In this document: positions 8,849 to 20,766 of the stretch, piece by piece
Layout: the number at the start of each line of letters is the position of its first letter
How positions within the stretch are numbered: the first letter of the stretch is position 1
NCBI GenBank assembly: GCA_025667525.1
Contig: CM046882.1
Location: 216,302,592 to 216,366,591 of the forward strand
Direction: 5' to 3'
Origin: Glebionis coronaria
Lineage: Eukaryota > Streptophyta > Magnoliopsida > Asterales > Asteraceae
Length of the DNA: 64,000 bases
Program-made: the position numbers and the translations under genes
Notes under the pieces: generated by a model
What the model saw: only the letters and a program-made list of their open reading frames with translations
What the model was told of the DNA's origin: nothing
Database searches by the model: none

Positions 8849-11717
8849 TATGCCTATAAAAAGGCCTTAGCTCTTTACATTTCAGCTGCTTTTGGTTTTT
8901 CCTTGTTCACAAACTTGTAAATCCACTATTCTGATTAATGAAATTGTGTTAAGTTTGTTGAAGAAAGACCAAGTGCTATTTAATCTTAAGCTTGTTTATG
9001 TTATATGTTAACTGAATTTGAACCTTAAAACGTGTTTTTAAACCTTGTGTAAGAAATTACACATTGGACTAAAACTTGATATTTTGCTAAGTTTTCTTGG
9101 TACACCTTGGAGTTTTTGGGATATAAGCTTATCATAGCACCCTAATTTGGATATTAAGGTGTTGTGAGGCTCATATCTTGGGGATAATCAAGAGTGGGTA
9201 CAAGAAGTTGCATTAATCAAGTTTATTTTCCAAAAAGTCACCTTTCTGTTTTGATATTGTGCTTCTAACTCTGTTGAATCTTAGCAGGGTTGCTGTTGGA
9301 AGCTTGTGCTTGTTCTTGCTAGCACATAAGTTCTAAAATTTGTGGGTGTGGATGTACATCCATGAGGTTTGTCTTAAAACCTTGAAAATCTGATGAATTT
9401 TGTATTTTTTGTGGATTTGTGCTCTACTTGTGTTCTTGTTGTTTTCTTGGCTTGAATCTGCTTAATCTTGCATGATAATGTTGTTAGTATGCTAGATTAA
9501 TAATTTGGTAAACTGAATCACACTTATACTTGTTTAATTTTTGGATTGAAAAGATAAAGGAGTGTTTGGGGTTACCTGCTTTGAATCAAAACTTGTTATT
9601 GTGTGGAAGGAAGTTTGTGTTTGTGCTTTGTATCTGATATATGCTTGGTTGAGAGTATTTTTCTTCAAGTTTTCAGTCTTGAAACACTAAATCAAACATT
9701 GTGCTATAACTTGTTTTTTTTAACTGTTTTTGACCCAAGATATTGGTAAAACCTAGATTTTATGCATGCTTAGGGTTGAAAGTTGTTTAAACATCATTAG
9801 TATAACATATGTGATAGATTTGGAGGTTTGAATTTGACTTGTTGGTCAAGTGCATCAACAAAAGTGAAAACTGCATGTGTTTGTGTTCATCAGTAACTTA
9901 AGGTGCTTGAATCTTGCTTAAAACTTTGAATCATTGCATGAAACCTGTTTAGACTTGCTTATTTAATTTTAATATAGCTTGTGTATGCATTTGGTTAAGT
10001 TTGGCTGGCTGAATATTGCTAATAGTGCTTATTGAACCTCATCTGCTTATTTGTTCATGTTTGTGTCATATCTGGTGCTTAATTGATTAAACTATATTAA
10101 TTGGGTGATTGTGTTTGTTATTTTTTGATTGTTTGACTCCTCTTGATCCACTGATCAATTGGGTGCCTTTGTGAAATCTGGAATCTCCAAAAAAGTCACT
10201 AAAGAAAAAAAAGTCAACAAGTCAAGCAATGGAAAAAGTTTCCACAGCTCAACACCCAAAACTAGCCCCTACTAGTAAAAATTTTCAGTTTGCTTATCAA
10301 TAAGCCATATTTGCTTATCCAGACCTGCAACAACTTATTTTTTGTGATAGATCTTCATTATTTGACCCGTTTGATTAGACTGGAGCTTATTGGACTTTGA
10401 CTTTGACTTTTTGCTAGAAAACCAACTTAATTGACTTTTTCATAAGTGCTTATATTCTTTTTCCAGCTTATTGAGTCAGCTTATTTTAAAACTTTTTGTT
10501 GAAATAGCATATTTAAGTCATTTAAAAGCTTTTTCAATTTGAATCAGCTCTTGGGATAGCCTAGAACTCAAAAACGACTATTTTGTCGTTTTCTTTAGAT
10601 TGCTTTTTGCATTTTCAGGCTTATTCCTTTGGCTTATTTCAAATTTCTTTTTACAGAAGTCTTATTTAGCTCAAAGGAAGCTTGTGTGTTTAATTTCAAC
10701 TTATGGCTTAATGGGCCAAAAATCCCATTAAGAATAAGCTATTTGGTATAAGCTAGCTTATTTCACATTTTCAGCTTTTGGGCATTTGCAAAAAGTTGTT
10801 TAAAATCAAATTTTGAGTCAAGTAGTGCTTTTTGGGCTTATTTGGGCCACTTTTTCATTTTGGGCTCAATTTGGCCCATTAAGGAGTCTGTTTTGGGTTT
10901 AGCCCATTTTCTAGGCCCATTAAGGGTATTTAGGTAATTTCAAGTTCATTTCTAAGTTATTTAGGTTAAATTAAGCTAGTTTGCAACTTTTTAGAATTTT
11001 TTAGGATTTTTGGATTTTTATTAATATTTTAATATCATTTTATTATTAAAAACTATAAGTCTGATTTTCTAAGGTTTTATGTTTTCCTAGATTCTAGACA
11101 CTTAATTAGGAATTTTACAACTTTCCAAATATTTTTAGGGTCTTTTAATTATTTTCTAGAATTATTTTAAGTTTTTATAGCTTTTAATAGTTTTTAATTG
11201 TTTAAAAATAGTTTTTAGTGGTTTTAAAATTTTGAAAAATACTTTTTACCTTATTAGGTTATCTTAAAGGTTTAAAAACTTTAAGATCTTGATTTGGACT
11301 TTTTATTAGTTAATATTGATTTTTAGGGCTTTAATTAGCATTAAAAAGTTGATATTTAATTAATTAAAAGGTTTTAGCAAGTTTGGATTTTTTGTAAGCC
11401 CTTAGAATATTTTTAGTGATTTTTAGGAATTTTTAGGATAAATTTCCAATTTTGGTGCTTTTTACGGTTTTACGTGTATGACCTTTTCGTCTTAGTGTAA
11501 TCCGTCATCATAACCGTCACTCTCTTCTTATCCCACTTCTATTTTTCTTTCTCATAACAATATAATCACAAAGTTAATCATCTCTTAACACAACGCACGT
11601 GCCTCCTTGAGAACGATCCCCACTTTGGGTCATTAGTGCTCGGTTTTCCTAAACCGACACTTAATACTTGCTACTTTTGCTCTCTTTTCCTAAAGAGTAG
11701 TAAAACCACAACTATCA
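8849..11717 (+). repeat. 5' LTR of element B, U3 removed by the X insertion
   Basis: Its first base corresponds to 17991 in the 3' LTR, six bases before the TATA box (8855-8862). The missing 1.35 kb of U3 should lie on the far side of X. Compared with the 3' LTR it keeps about 70 bp near 9460-9535 and about 40 bp near 10220-10245 that the 3' LTR lost, and lacks one copy of a short duplication near 10703. It ends CTATCA. Confidence 0.85.
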
Positions 11718-11723
11718 TTTTGG
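11718..11723 (+). other. Deletion junction: PBS fused to the protease-RT spacer
   Basis: After the LTR end, the TTTTGG that should start the PBS runs straight into AAGAATTCGATGTTCC. In G the equivalents are 59580-59585 (PBS start) and 62984 onward (TTGGAAGAATGC). TTGG is shared by both breakpoints. About 3.4 kb has been lost by G's spacing: PBS, leader, gag and protease. Confidence 0.8.
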
Positions 11724-14700
11724 AAGAATTCGATGTTCCACGTACTTGTAACAAAGACCTCGACAACGATGAGGACTTCTCGATTATCAAGGATTTTCTT
11801 AACGATTTCCCATTTCCTCCACACAAGGAGGTTATGAGTATCGAGCCCAAATCTTCAATTGAGGAACCACCTATCCTCGAGTTAAAAGATTTACATCCTC
11901 ATCTCGATTATGTCTATTTGGAGGAGGACTAGAAGTTGCCGGTTATTATTGCGAAGGAACTTTCGGATAATGAAAAAATCGCACTTGTCGATGTTCTAAA
12001 GGATCACAAAGGGGCAATTGCGTGGAAGTTATCCGACATTAAGGGGATCGATCCAAAATTTTGTACCCATAAAATCTTAATGGAGGAGGATTACAAGCCC
12101 GCAATCCAATGTCAAAGGAGGGTGGACCCCAAAATTCACGACGTCATTAAAAAGGAAGTCCTTAAACTCCTTGACGCGGGAATTATTTACCCTATTTCCG
12201 ATAGCCCTTGGGTGAGTCCTATTCATTGTGTCCCTAAAAAGGGAGGAATGACCGTTGTGCCAAACGATGCCAACGAGTTAATTCCCACTAGACTCGTGAC
12301 CGGATGGAGAGTGTGCATTGACTATCGTAAGTTGAATGACGCCACTCGAAAAGACCATTTTCCCTTGCCCTTCATGGACCAAATGTTGGAGCGTCTTGCG
12401 GGAAACGATTTCTATTACGTTTTAGATGGTTTTTCCGGTTACTTCCAAATTCCCATCGATCCTCGTGATCAAGAAAAAACTACGTTTACGTGTCCATATG
12501 GAACGTTTACCTATCGTAGAATGCCATTCGGACTTTTCCTACGTTTACGTGTCCATATGGAACGTTTACCTATCGTAGAATGCCATATGGAACGTTTACC
12601 TACGTTTACGTGTCCATATGGAACGTTTACCTTTCAAAGGTGCATGATGGCTATTTTTCTTGATATGATCGAGAAGACGATGGAAGTCTTCATGGATGAC
12701 TTTTCCGTGTTTGGTAATGCATTCACTTCGTGTTTGTCGAATCTCGAGAGAATGTTGAAACGTTGTGAGGAAACCAACCTTGTGCTCAATTGGGAAAAGT
12801 GTCATTTTATGGTTAAGAGTTGAATCGTCTTAGGGAACAAGGTCTCGAAAGCGGGGATTGAGGTAGATCAAGCTAAGGTAGACGTCATCGCCAAATTACC
12901 TCATCCCAAAACCGTTAAGGGAGTTAGGAGTTTCCTAGGCCACGCGTGCTTTTATCGTCGATTCATCAAGGATTTTTCAAAGATTTCTCGACCTATTACA
13001 CATCTCCTTGAAAAAGAGGCACGTTTTGTCTTTGACGAAGATTGTGTACGAGCCTTTGAAATCCTTAAGAAGAAACTTACCGAAGCTCCCATTCTTGTTG
13101 CTCCCAATTGGAACCTCCCCTTTGAGCTCATGTGTGATGCTAGTAAATACGTTATTGGGGCCGTATTGGGGCAACGTCATGAAAAGCACATCTTGCCTAT
13201 TCACTATGCTAGCAAGACGATGACCGAGGCTCAACTAAAATACACTACAACGGAAAAGGAGTTCCTTGTCGTGGTGTATGCATTTGAGAAATTTCGACCT
13301 TATCTCGTCTTGACGAAATGCATAGTGTATACGGATCATTCGGCTATCAAGTATCTTATGGCTAAACAAGATGCAAAGCCGAGATTACTTCGTTGGATTC
13401 TCCTCCTGCAAGAATTTATCACAAAATTGTTGACAAAAAAGGAGCCGAGAATCTAGCGGCCGATCATCTTTCTCGTTTGGAAGATCCTCACCAAAGTGTT
13501 TACGAGCCCAAGGAAATCACCGAAACATTTCCGCTCGAGACACTTGGTGTAGTGAATTCTAATCTTGATTCTTCCACCCCATGGTTTGCGGACTTTGCAA
13601 CTTACCATGCGGGTAACTTCATCATCAAGGGTATGACGACTCAAGAAAAACGAAAATTCTTTCGTCAAGTTCTACTTTTGGAACGACCCTTAATTGTTTC
13701 GAACTTGTGCGGATCAAATCATCCGACGTTGTGTATTTGGCACCGAAGCTTCTAACATCCTTAGAGCTTGTCATGAGGGACCCACGGGTGGTCACCATGG
13801 TGCTAATCTCACGGCTAAAAAGGTGTTTGATGTTGGCTTCTTTTGGCCTACTATTTATCGAGATGCACAAGATCTTGTGAATTCATGTGACTCTTGCCAA
13901 CGACAAGGAAAAGCCTCACAAAAAGATGAAATGCCACAAAATATCATCCAAGTGTGTGAGATCTTTGACGTTTGGGGTATTGACTTTATGGGGCCGTTCC
14001 CATCATCTCGTGGTCACAAATACATCCTTGTCGCTATTGACTACCTATCTAAGTGGGTGGAAGCTAAGGCTTTGCCCACCAATGATGCTCGTGTGGTAGT
14101 CAAGTTTTTGAAAAGCTTGTTCTCTCGGTTTGGAACCCCTCGTGCGATCATAAGCGATCGTGGAACCCATTTTTGTAACGACTAATTCGAAAGGGTCCTA
14201 AGGAAATATGGGGTTACACATCGTCTTTCTACGGCTTATCACCCACAAACGAGTGGGCAAGTCGAGGTTTCAAACCGAGCGTTGAAGAGGATCTTCGATA
14301 GATCCGTTGGGGAAAACCGACAATCTTGGTCGGATAAGTTGGACGATGCTTTATGGGCCTTTAGGACAGCTCATAAGACGCCCATTGGGTGCACTCCCTA
14401 TAAGCTTGTGTATGGAAAAATTGTCATTTGCCAATTGAATTGGAACACAAGGCTTATTGGGCCCTAAAGCATTGTAATGATGATATGGAGACCGCGGGAA
14501 AACACCAGAAAATGCAGTTAAATGAATTGGATGAATTGAGAGACATGATTCTAAAATTAAAAACCGGGTTTTTAACATTGGGGATCAAGTTTTGCTTTTT
14601 AATTCTCGTTTGAAAATCTTTTCCGGTAAGTTGAAATCCCGTTGGTCCGGTCCATTCACCGTGACTCAAGTTTTTCCATATGGGACCATCGAGCTAGCTC

Positions 14701-14813
14701 AAAATGATGGCCCCAATTTCAAGGTGAATGGACATAGGTTGAAGCACTACTTTGGCGGGGAAGTTCCATCCTTGAACTACCTCGACCAAATCACCTTCCC
14801 CAATAATAATTAG
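11724..14813 (+). pseudogene. pol: Broken pol of element B (RT-RNase H-integrase)
   Basis: Relic of an Athila-type polyprotein that would copy RNA to cDNA and integrate it. Order: protease-RT spacer (11724-11935), RT (11936-12823, with LDGFSGYFQIPI and the catalytic FMDDFSVFG), RNase H (12824-13450, [13 protein letters not shown] and [10 protein letters not shown]), HHCC zinc-binding and integrase core (13700-14467, [27 protein letters not shown]) and a C-terminal domain (14592-14813). Breaks: TAG at 11930, a rearranged repeat at 12480-12640 replacing the motif before TFQRC, TGA at 12821, frameshifts near 13410, 13695 and 14430, TAA at 14183 and a small deletion near 14555. It cannot encode working enzymes. 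Confidence 0.85.
12480..12640 (+). repeat. Local triplication inside B RT
   Basis: A segment starting CTACGTTTACGTGTCC recurs at about 12480, 12539 and 12599, with an extra TATGGAACGTTTAC fragment between the second and third copies. G has one copy (63743-63800) followed by the normal motif. The frame re-enters correctly at TFQRCMMAIF. Confidence 0.85.
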
Positions 14814-16638
14814 CATTGAGGGGATCGAGTCGAGCTCATGACTCGGTAATCAAAAACGAGGTGCCTCGTGGGGGAGTCCCATGCTTATCCTATGTACATA
14901 TTATCGCTTTCTAATATAGTAACGTGTGGAGATTTGTGCCCTTCCAACCTTTATTCCGTGGTTGTTTGTGAATTGTGGTTTTTAGATGATCATGATCTTC
15001 ACGATTGGAGACTCTCGTGTTCATTTTATGGGAGCACTCGATCGTTTGCTTTGAAGACTTTCTCAATATCCATGATATATCCTTTTGATGTTCTAACCTT
15101 AGGTTTATAGCACACTTCATAAACGGCTTTAAATTTAACGGTTACACCCTTTCCATGCTAGATTAGGCATTCGATTACGTCTCTAGTATGGGGGTGTTTT
15201 CACCCCTAGACTCGAAACATTGAGGACAATATTTAACTTTAGTATGGGTGGTGATTAGATACTTGCCTTGCCAAACCTTCACGCTTTCCAAAGTTTATCT
15301 TTTTGTTTATCGTTTTGTTGCAAAATAAGGCTAAAAATGGCCAAATTTTAAAAAATTTCTCATGTTTTATAAGTGTTTGAAGACACGGATGTAGGTTTGC
15401 CGATGGCGAGAATAAGAGTAATTTTTTACTCGACCGTGCGTGTTGAGCACTTAGCTTTGATTCCTTAACTTCACATTAGGCTACGTCTCTTAAATGAGGA
15501 TGAGAAATGATAGGGTTAATTATAAGTTACTATGTTAAACGTAGAGTACTCGTATTCTTTCAAAAACTCATGTGTTCTCGTTGTTTGCTTATTCTCCCTT
15601 CGCATGTAAATATTTTTTGCTTAATAAATATTGACTTAGCGGTTTAGTTGGGATTGTTGGGTTTCTAGTCTTTTCTAGTAGCTTCCGTGTAATTAAATTG
15701 GGAAGACATTAAGGTATCGCCAGCGTCACGGTTTTGAAGTATTGGCACCCAAATAATCAAACGCTTCACTCAATAATAAGATTTCAAGTGCTCACCTAAA
15801 TCAAGCATACAATTTGAAACCCTACAAGGCCGAAAAATCTATGCAAAATTGAAAGTGAATCAAGCCTTAATCTTCGAAGCTTTAAAGATCCAAAATTCTC
15901 CTTAGCGTGAGGATATACTTCTTTGGCTAATAAAACTACCGATGAGGTGTATAATAAAAGGCAAGGCAAGACCGAAGTCATAATAAAAGCTTCATGGCGA
16001 AGTTGAATAAAAGATGGAGGTAAACCAAAGATAATAAGGCCCTTCCGTTAGGGGGCGTATAAAAGTCTTGGTAATAAGTCTCATGTTCAAAACCGTTATA
16101 AAACCGTGTTTATCGATCCTTCTTGTTGACTTAATTTTTTAACATCGTTGTCTATTGGGAGGGGTTATTTATTTGATGGTCTTGGTTACACCGTTAGGAC
16201 TCTATTTTTAGACATAAATCTCTATTATCGCATAAGTCAAACAATGTATCCTCGTGAAACATTCAAGACAAAATAAAATATAAGAGATACAACTTAGGAA
16301 AATGGGAGGATAAGTACGTGATTAGGACATATGAGTAGTGTTAACATTACTAACTTATAATGACAATTATCTCGTTGCACGCTTGGCATGGAATTGGGGT
16401 GAAAATCGAGGACGATGAAATTATTTCCAACGAAGCATTCACGTTTCTTATTCTATGAACCTAAACGTCCCATTTTGCGATGAAAATCATACATTATGTC
16501 TAAAACGCAAGTAGTAGCAATAGTAGTAGTGTAGCTAGTTTATCATTGAATAAAGTGAATAAAAATGAATTTTGGAGATGCTACGATACTTTATTCTAGC
16601 ATTGCGTGAGGGCACGACAATGGTTTAGTATGGGGGAT
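14814..16638 (+). promoter_or_regulatory. 3' non-coding region of element B
   Basis: There is no coding frame. The block at 14818-14884 and the segment at 15185-15260 have clear counterparts in element E (32274-32340 and 32633-32700). They contain hairpin CGAGTC/GACTCG (14826-14845), hairpin GGGGTG/CACCCC (15191-15206), an imperfect AAACATTG hairpin (15215-15234), and PPT-like motifs at 14812, 15185, 15241 and 16628. The last 250 bp (GGCATGGA and CGAGGACGATGA motifs) also align with E. Confidence 0.7.
16628..16638 (+). promoter_or_regulatory. PPT of element B
   Basis: AGTATGGGGGA directly precedes the LTR start TGATGAGACT. This is the expected plus-strand DNA primer site. Confidence 0.75.
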
Positions 16639-19600
16639 TGATGAGACTGCTTTTATACATAGTCTCATCGTCCAAAAAGGGTTTAAAATGCATTAAATAT
16701 CATCAAAATACCCATATATATGCTTGTGTTTGTTGCTTGTGTATTTTAGGTACGGATATTGAGAAAAAGACAAAAGATCAAAAGAATCATGCAAACACGA
16801 ACACGGGAAACGAAGCCGCACATTGAACCAAGCCCTAATGAAGAATTTCCCCAAAGAAAACCATTGTAGATTTAAAGAATTATGAAGAAGGGTCCTCCAA
16901 TATGGAAGAATTGACACTTTATACCCTTGTATCCTCATAATTACAAGTTTGGTCCCTAAAGTTTATCAATATTGCAAAAAGGGCCCTCCACTTTGAAGAA
17001 TTGGCAATTTTAGTCCCTCAACAAAACTAAAATGTCAATATTTATAATCCTCAAAGTCAAACATACCAAGAAGGACTCCAAGTTATTACAAATTTGGTCC
17101 TTTGAAAATCTCAAAATTACCAAAAGGACCCTTGACTTTGAAGATTTGGCAAAAATGGTCCCTCATCAAACATGATTTGACAATTTCAGTCCTCCAAAAT
17201 GTCAATCATACAAGTTTAGACCATTATCCTTTAAGAAAATACCAAATCAGCTCTTCAAGAATCACAAAATGGCAAGAATTACCCCTCAATTCATTTTACA
17301 AAACTTTTTGGGGCAAAAGTGTGAAAAAGCAAAAGTTGTTATGAAGGAATTTGGCGTTGACAGGTTTTAAAACTGAAATGACAAGAAGGAGAAAGATAGG
17401 GATTAAACATGGCCAGACAAGATTTTTACCTAGACCTACCAGCATCCAACACGTGTCCCACTACCACTCCACAACCAATCACAATCCACCAAAGCTCCAC
17501 ATCAAATCCCACTCACCCGTTTATATTAACTAACTTTTCAAATTAAGTTAATTAATATTAAATCTGGCGCTAAACATGTTTTTAACCCACAACAAACATC
17601 AAAAACCTGTTCTTGAAGTTCATAATCCAAATTGGGGATTTTTTATTTGCTATGAATTAAAGGTTAATCTCCTCTAGATTAATGATTAACCTCAACATAA
17701 ACACATCCCAAACCTTAAACATGACACCAAATCACTTCCTTGTCCTACATGAGATTCCCCTGCTACACCATTGAGCTAACTGCCAAAATTTGTGGCAGCA
17801 ATCCAACGTTAGAAATTAAAGCTTACTTTTTAAGCTTCTTACAAGCCATTGGATGCACTCACACATGCCAGCTACAACAAACTGCCAAGAAAGAGTCACA
17901 TGATTCTCCAAAATGTTCAAACTTCACAAGGGCAATTCAGGGATTCTACAAGCTAGGGTTTACGTTTTTATGCACTTAGTAGATTCATTGTATGCCTATA
18001 AAAAGGCCTTAGCTCTTTACATTTCAGCTGCTTTTGGTTTTTCCTTGTTCACAAACTTGTAAATCCTCTTTTCTGATTAATGAAATTGTGTTAAGTTTGT
18101 TAAAGAAAGACCAAGTGCCATTTAATCTTAAGCTTGTTTATGTTATATGTTAACTGAATTTGAACCTTAAAACGTGTTTTTAAACCTTGTGTAAGAAATT
18201 ACACATTGGACTAAAACTTGATATTTTGCTAAGTTTTCTTGGTACACCTTGGAGTTTTTGGGATATAAGCTGATCATAGCACCCTAATTTGGATATTAAG
18301 TTGTTGTGAGGCTCATATCTTGGGGATAATCAAGAGTGGGTACAAGAAGTTGCATTAATCAAGTTTATTTTCCAAAAAGTCACCTTTCTGTTTTAATATT
18401 GTGCTTCTAACTCTGTTGAATCTTAGCAGGGTTGCTTTTGGAAGCTTATGCTTGTTCTTGCTAGCACATAAGCTCTAACATTCGTGGAGGTTGATGTACA
18501 TACATGAGGTTTGTCTTAAAACCTTGAAAATTTGATAAATTTTGGATTTTTGGTGGATTTGTGATCTACTAGTGTTCTTGTTGTTTTCTTGGCTTCAATT
18601 TGCTTAATTTTTGGATTGAAAAGATAAAGGAGTGTTTGGGATTACCTGTTTTGAATCAAAACTTGTTATTGTGTGGAAGGAAGTTTGTGTTTGTGCTTTG
18701 TATCTGATATATGCTTGGTTGAGAGTATTTTGCTGCAAGTTTTCAGTCTTGAAACACTAAATCAAACATTGTGCTATAACTTGTTGATTTTAACTATTTT
18801 TTACCTAAGATTTTGGTAAAACCTAGATTTTATGCATGCTTAGGGTTTAAAGTTGTTTAAACATCATTAGTATAACATATGTGATAGATTTGGAGGTTTG
18901 AATCTGGCTTGTTGGTCAAGTGCATTAGCAAAAGTGAAAATTGCACGTGTTTGTGTTCATCAGTAACTTACGATGCTTGAATCTTGCTTAAAACTTTGAA
19001 TCATTGCATGAAACCTGTTTAGACTTGCTTATTTAAGTTTAATATAGCTTGTGTATGCATTTGGTTAAGTTTGGCTGGCTGAATATTGCTAAAAGTGCTT
19101 ATTGAACCTCATCTGCTTATTTGTTCATGTCTGTGTCATATCTGGTGCTTAATTGATTAAACTGTATTAATTGGGTGATTTTGTTTGTGATTTTTTGATT
19201 GTTATTGACTCCTCTTGATCCACTGATCAATTGAGTGCCTTTGTGAAATCTGAATCTCCAAAAAAGTCACTAAAGACAAAAAAGTCAACACCCAAAACTA
19301 GCCCCTGCTAGTACAAATTTTCAGTTTGCTTATCAATAAGCCATATTTGCTTATCCAGACCTACAACAACTTATTTTTTGTGATATATCTTCATTATTTG
19401 ACCCATTTGATTAGACTGGAGCTTATTGGACTTTGACTTTGACTTTTTGCTAGAAAACCAACTTAATTGACTTTTTCATAAGTGCTTTTTTGCTTTTTCC
19501 AGCTTATTGAGTTAGCTTATTTGAAAACTTTTTGTTGAAATAGCTTATTTAAGTCATTTAAAAGCTTTTGTAATTTGAATCAGCTCTTGGGATAGCCTAG

Positions 19601-20766
19601 AACTCAAAAACTACTATTTTGTCGTTTTCTGTAGATTGCTTTTTGCATTTTCAGGCTTATTCCTTTGGCTTATTTCAAATTTTTTTTTACAGAAGTCTTA
19701 TTTAGCTCAAAAGAAGCTTGTGTGTTTAATTTCAGCTTATGGCATCAACTTATGGCTTAATGGGCCAAAAAGCCCATTAAGAATAAGCTGTTTGGTATAA
19801 GCTAGCTTATTTCACATTTTCAGCTTTTGGGCCTTTGGAAAAAGTTGTTTAAAATCAAATTTTGAGTCAAGTAGTGCTTTTTGGGCTTATTTGGGCCACT
19901 TTTTCATTTTGGGCTCAATTTGGCCCATTAAGGAGTCTGTTTTGGATTTAGCCCGTTTTCTAGGCCCGTTAAGGGTATTTAGGTAATTTCAAGTTCATTT
20001 CTGAGTTATTTAGGTTAAATTAAGCTAGTTTGCAACTTTTTAGAATTTTTTAGGATTTTTGGATTTTTATTAATATTTTAATATTATTTTATTATTAAAA
20101 ATTAAAAGTCTGATTTTCTAAGTTTTTATATTTTTCCTAGATTCTAGACACTTAATTAGGAATTTTACAACTTTCCAAATATTTTTAGGGTCTTTTAATT
20201 ATTTTCTAGAATTATTTGAAGTTTTTATAGCTTTTAATAGTTTTTAATTGTTTAAAAATAGTTTTTAGTGGTTTTAAAATTTTGAAAAATACTTTTTAGC
20301 TTAATTAGGTTATCTTAAAGGTTTACAAACTTTAAGATCTTGATTTGGACTTTTTATTAGTTAATATTGATTTTTAGGGCTTTAGTTAGCACTAAAAAGT
20401 TGATATTTAATTAATTAAATGGTTTTAGCAAGTTTGGATTTTTTTAAACCTTAGAATAATTTTAGTGATTTTTAGGAATTTTTAGGATAAATTTTTAATT
20501 TTGGTGCTTTTTACGGTTTTACGTGTATGACCTTTTCGTCTTAGTGTAATCCGTCATCATAACCGTCACTCTCTTTTTATCCCATTTCTATTTTTCTTTC
20601 TCACAACAATATAATCACAAAGTTAATCATCTCTTAACACAACGCACGTGCCTCCTTGAGAACGATCCCCACTTTGGGTCATTAGTGCTCGGTTTTCCTA
20701 AACCGACACTTAATACTTGCCACTTTTGCTCTCTTTTCCTAAAGAGTAGTAAAACCACAACTATCA
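16639..20766 (+). repeat. 3' LTR of element B
   Basis: It is 4,128 bp, starting TGATGAGACTGC and ending CTATCA. TATA box TATAAAAA is at 17997-18004. The first 31 bp form a perfect 9-bp inverted repeat (GATGAGACT and AGTCTCATC around a 12-base loop). Small frames inside are not coding. It is close to the G LTR at both ends, less so in the middle. Confidence 0.88.

Larger units (their letters stand above)
8849..20766 (+). mobile_element. Element B: internally deleted Athila-type retrotransposon
   Basis: A truncated 5' LTR (8849-11717), an internal region (11718-16638) and a full 3' LTR (16639-20766) are in one orientation. The two LTRs align over 2.8 kb with a few indels. PBS, leader, gag and most of protease are missing. 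B lies between D sequence (right, from 20767) and X (left). The candidate TSD on the right is ATTGC (20767-20771); its partner is outside the window. Confidence 0.85.
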
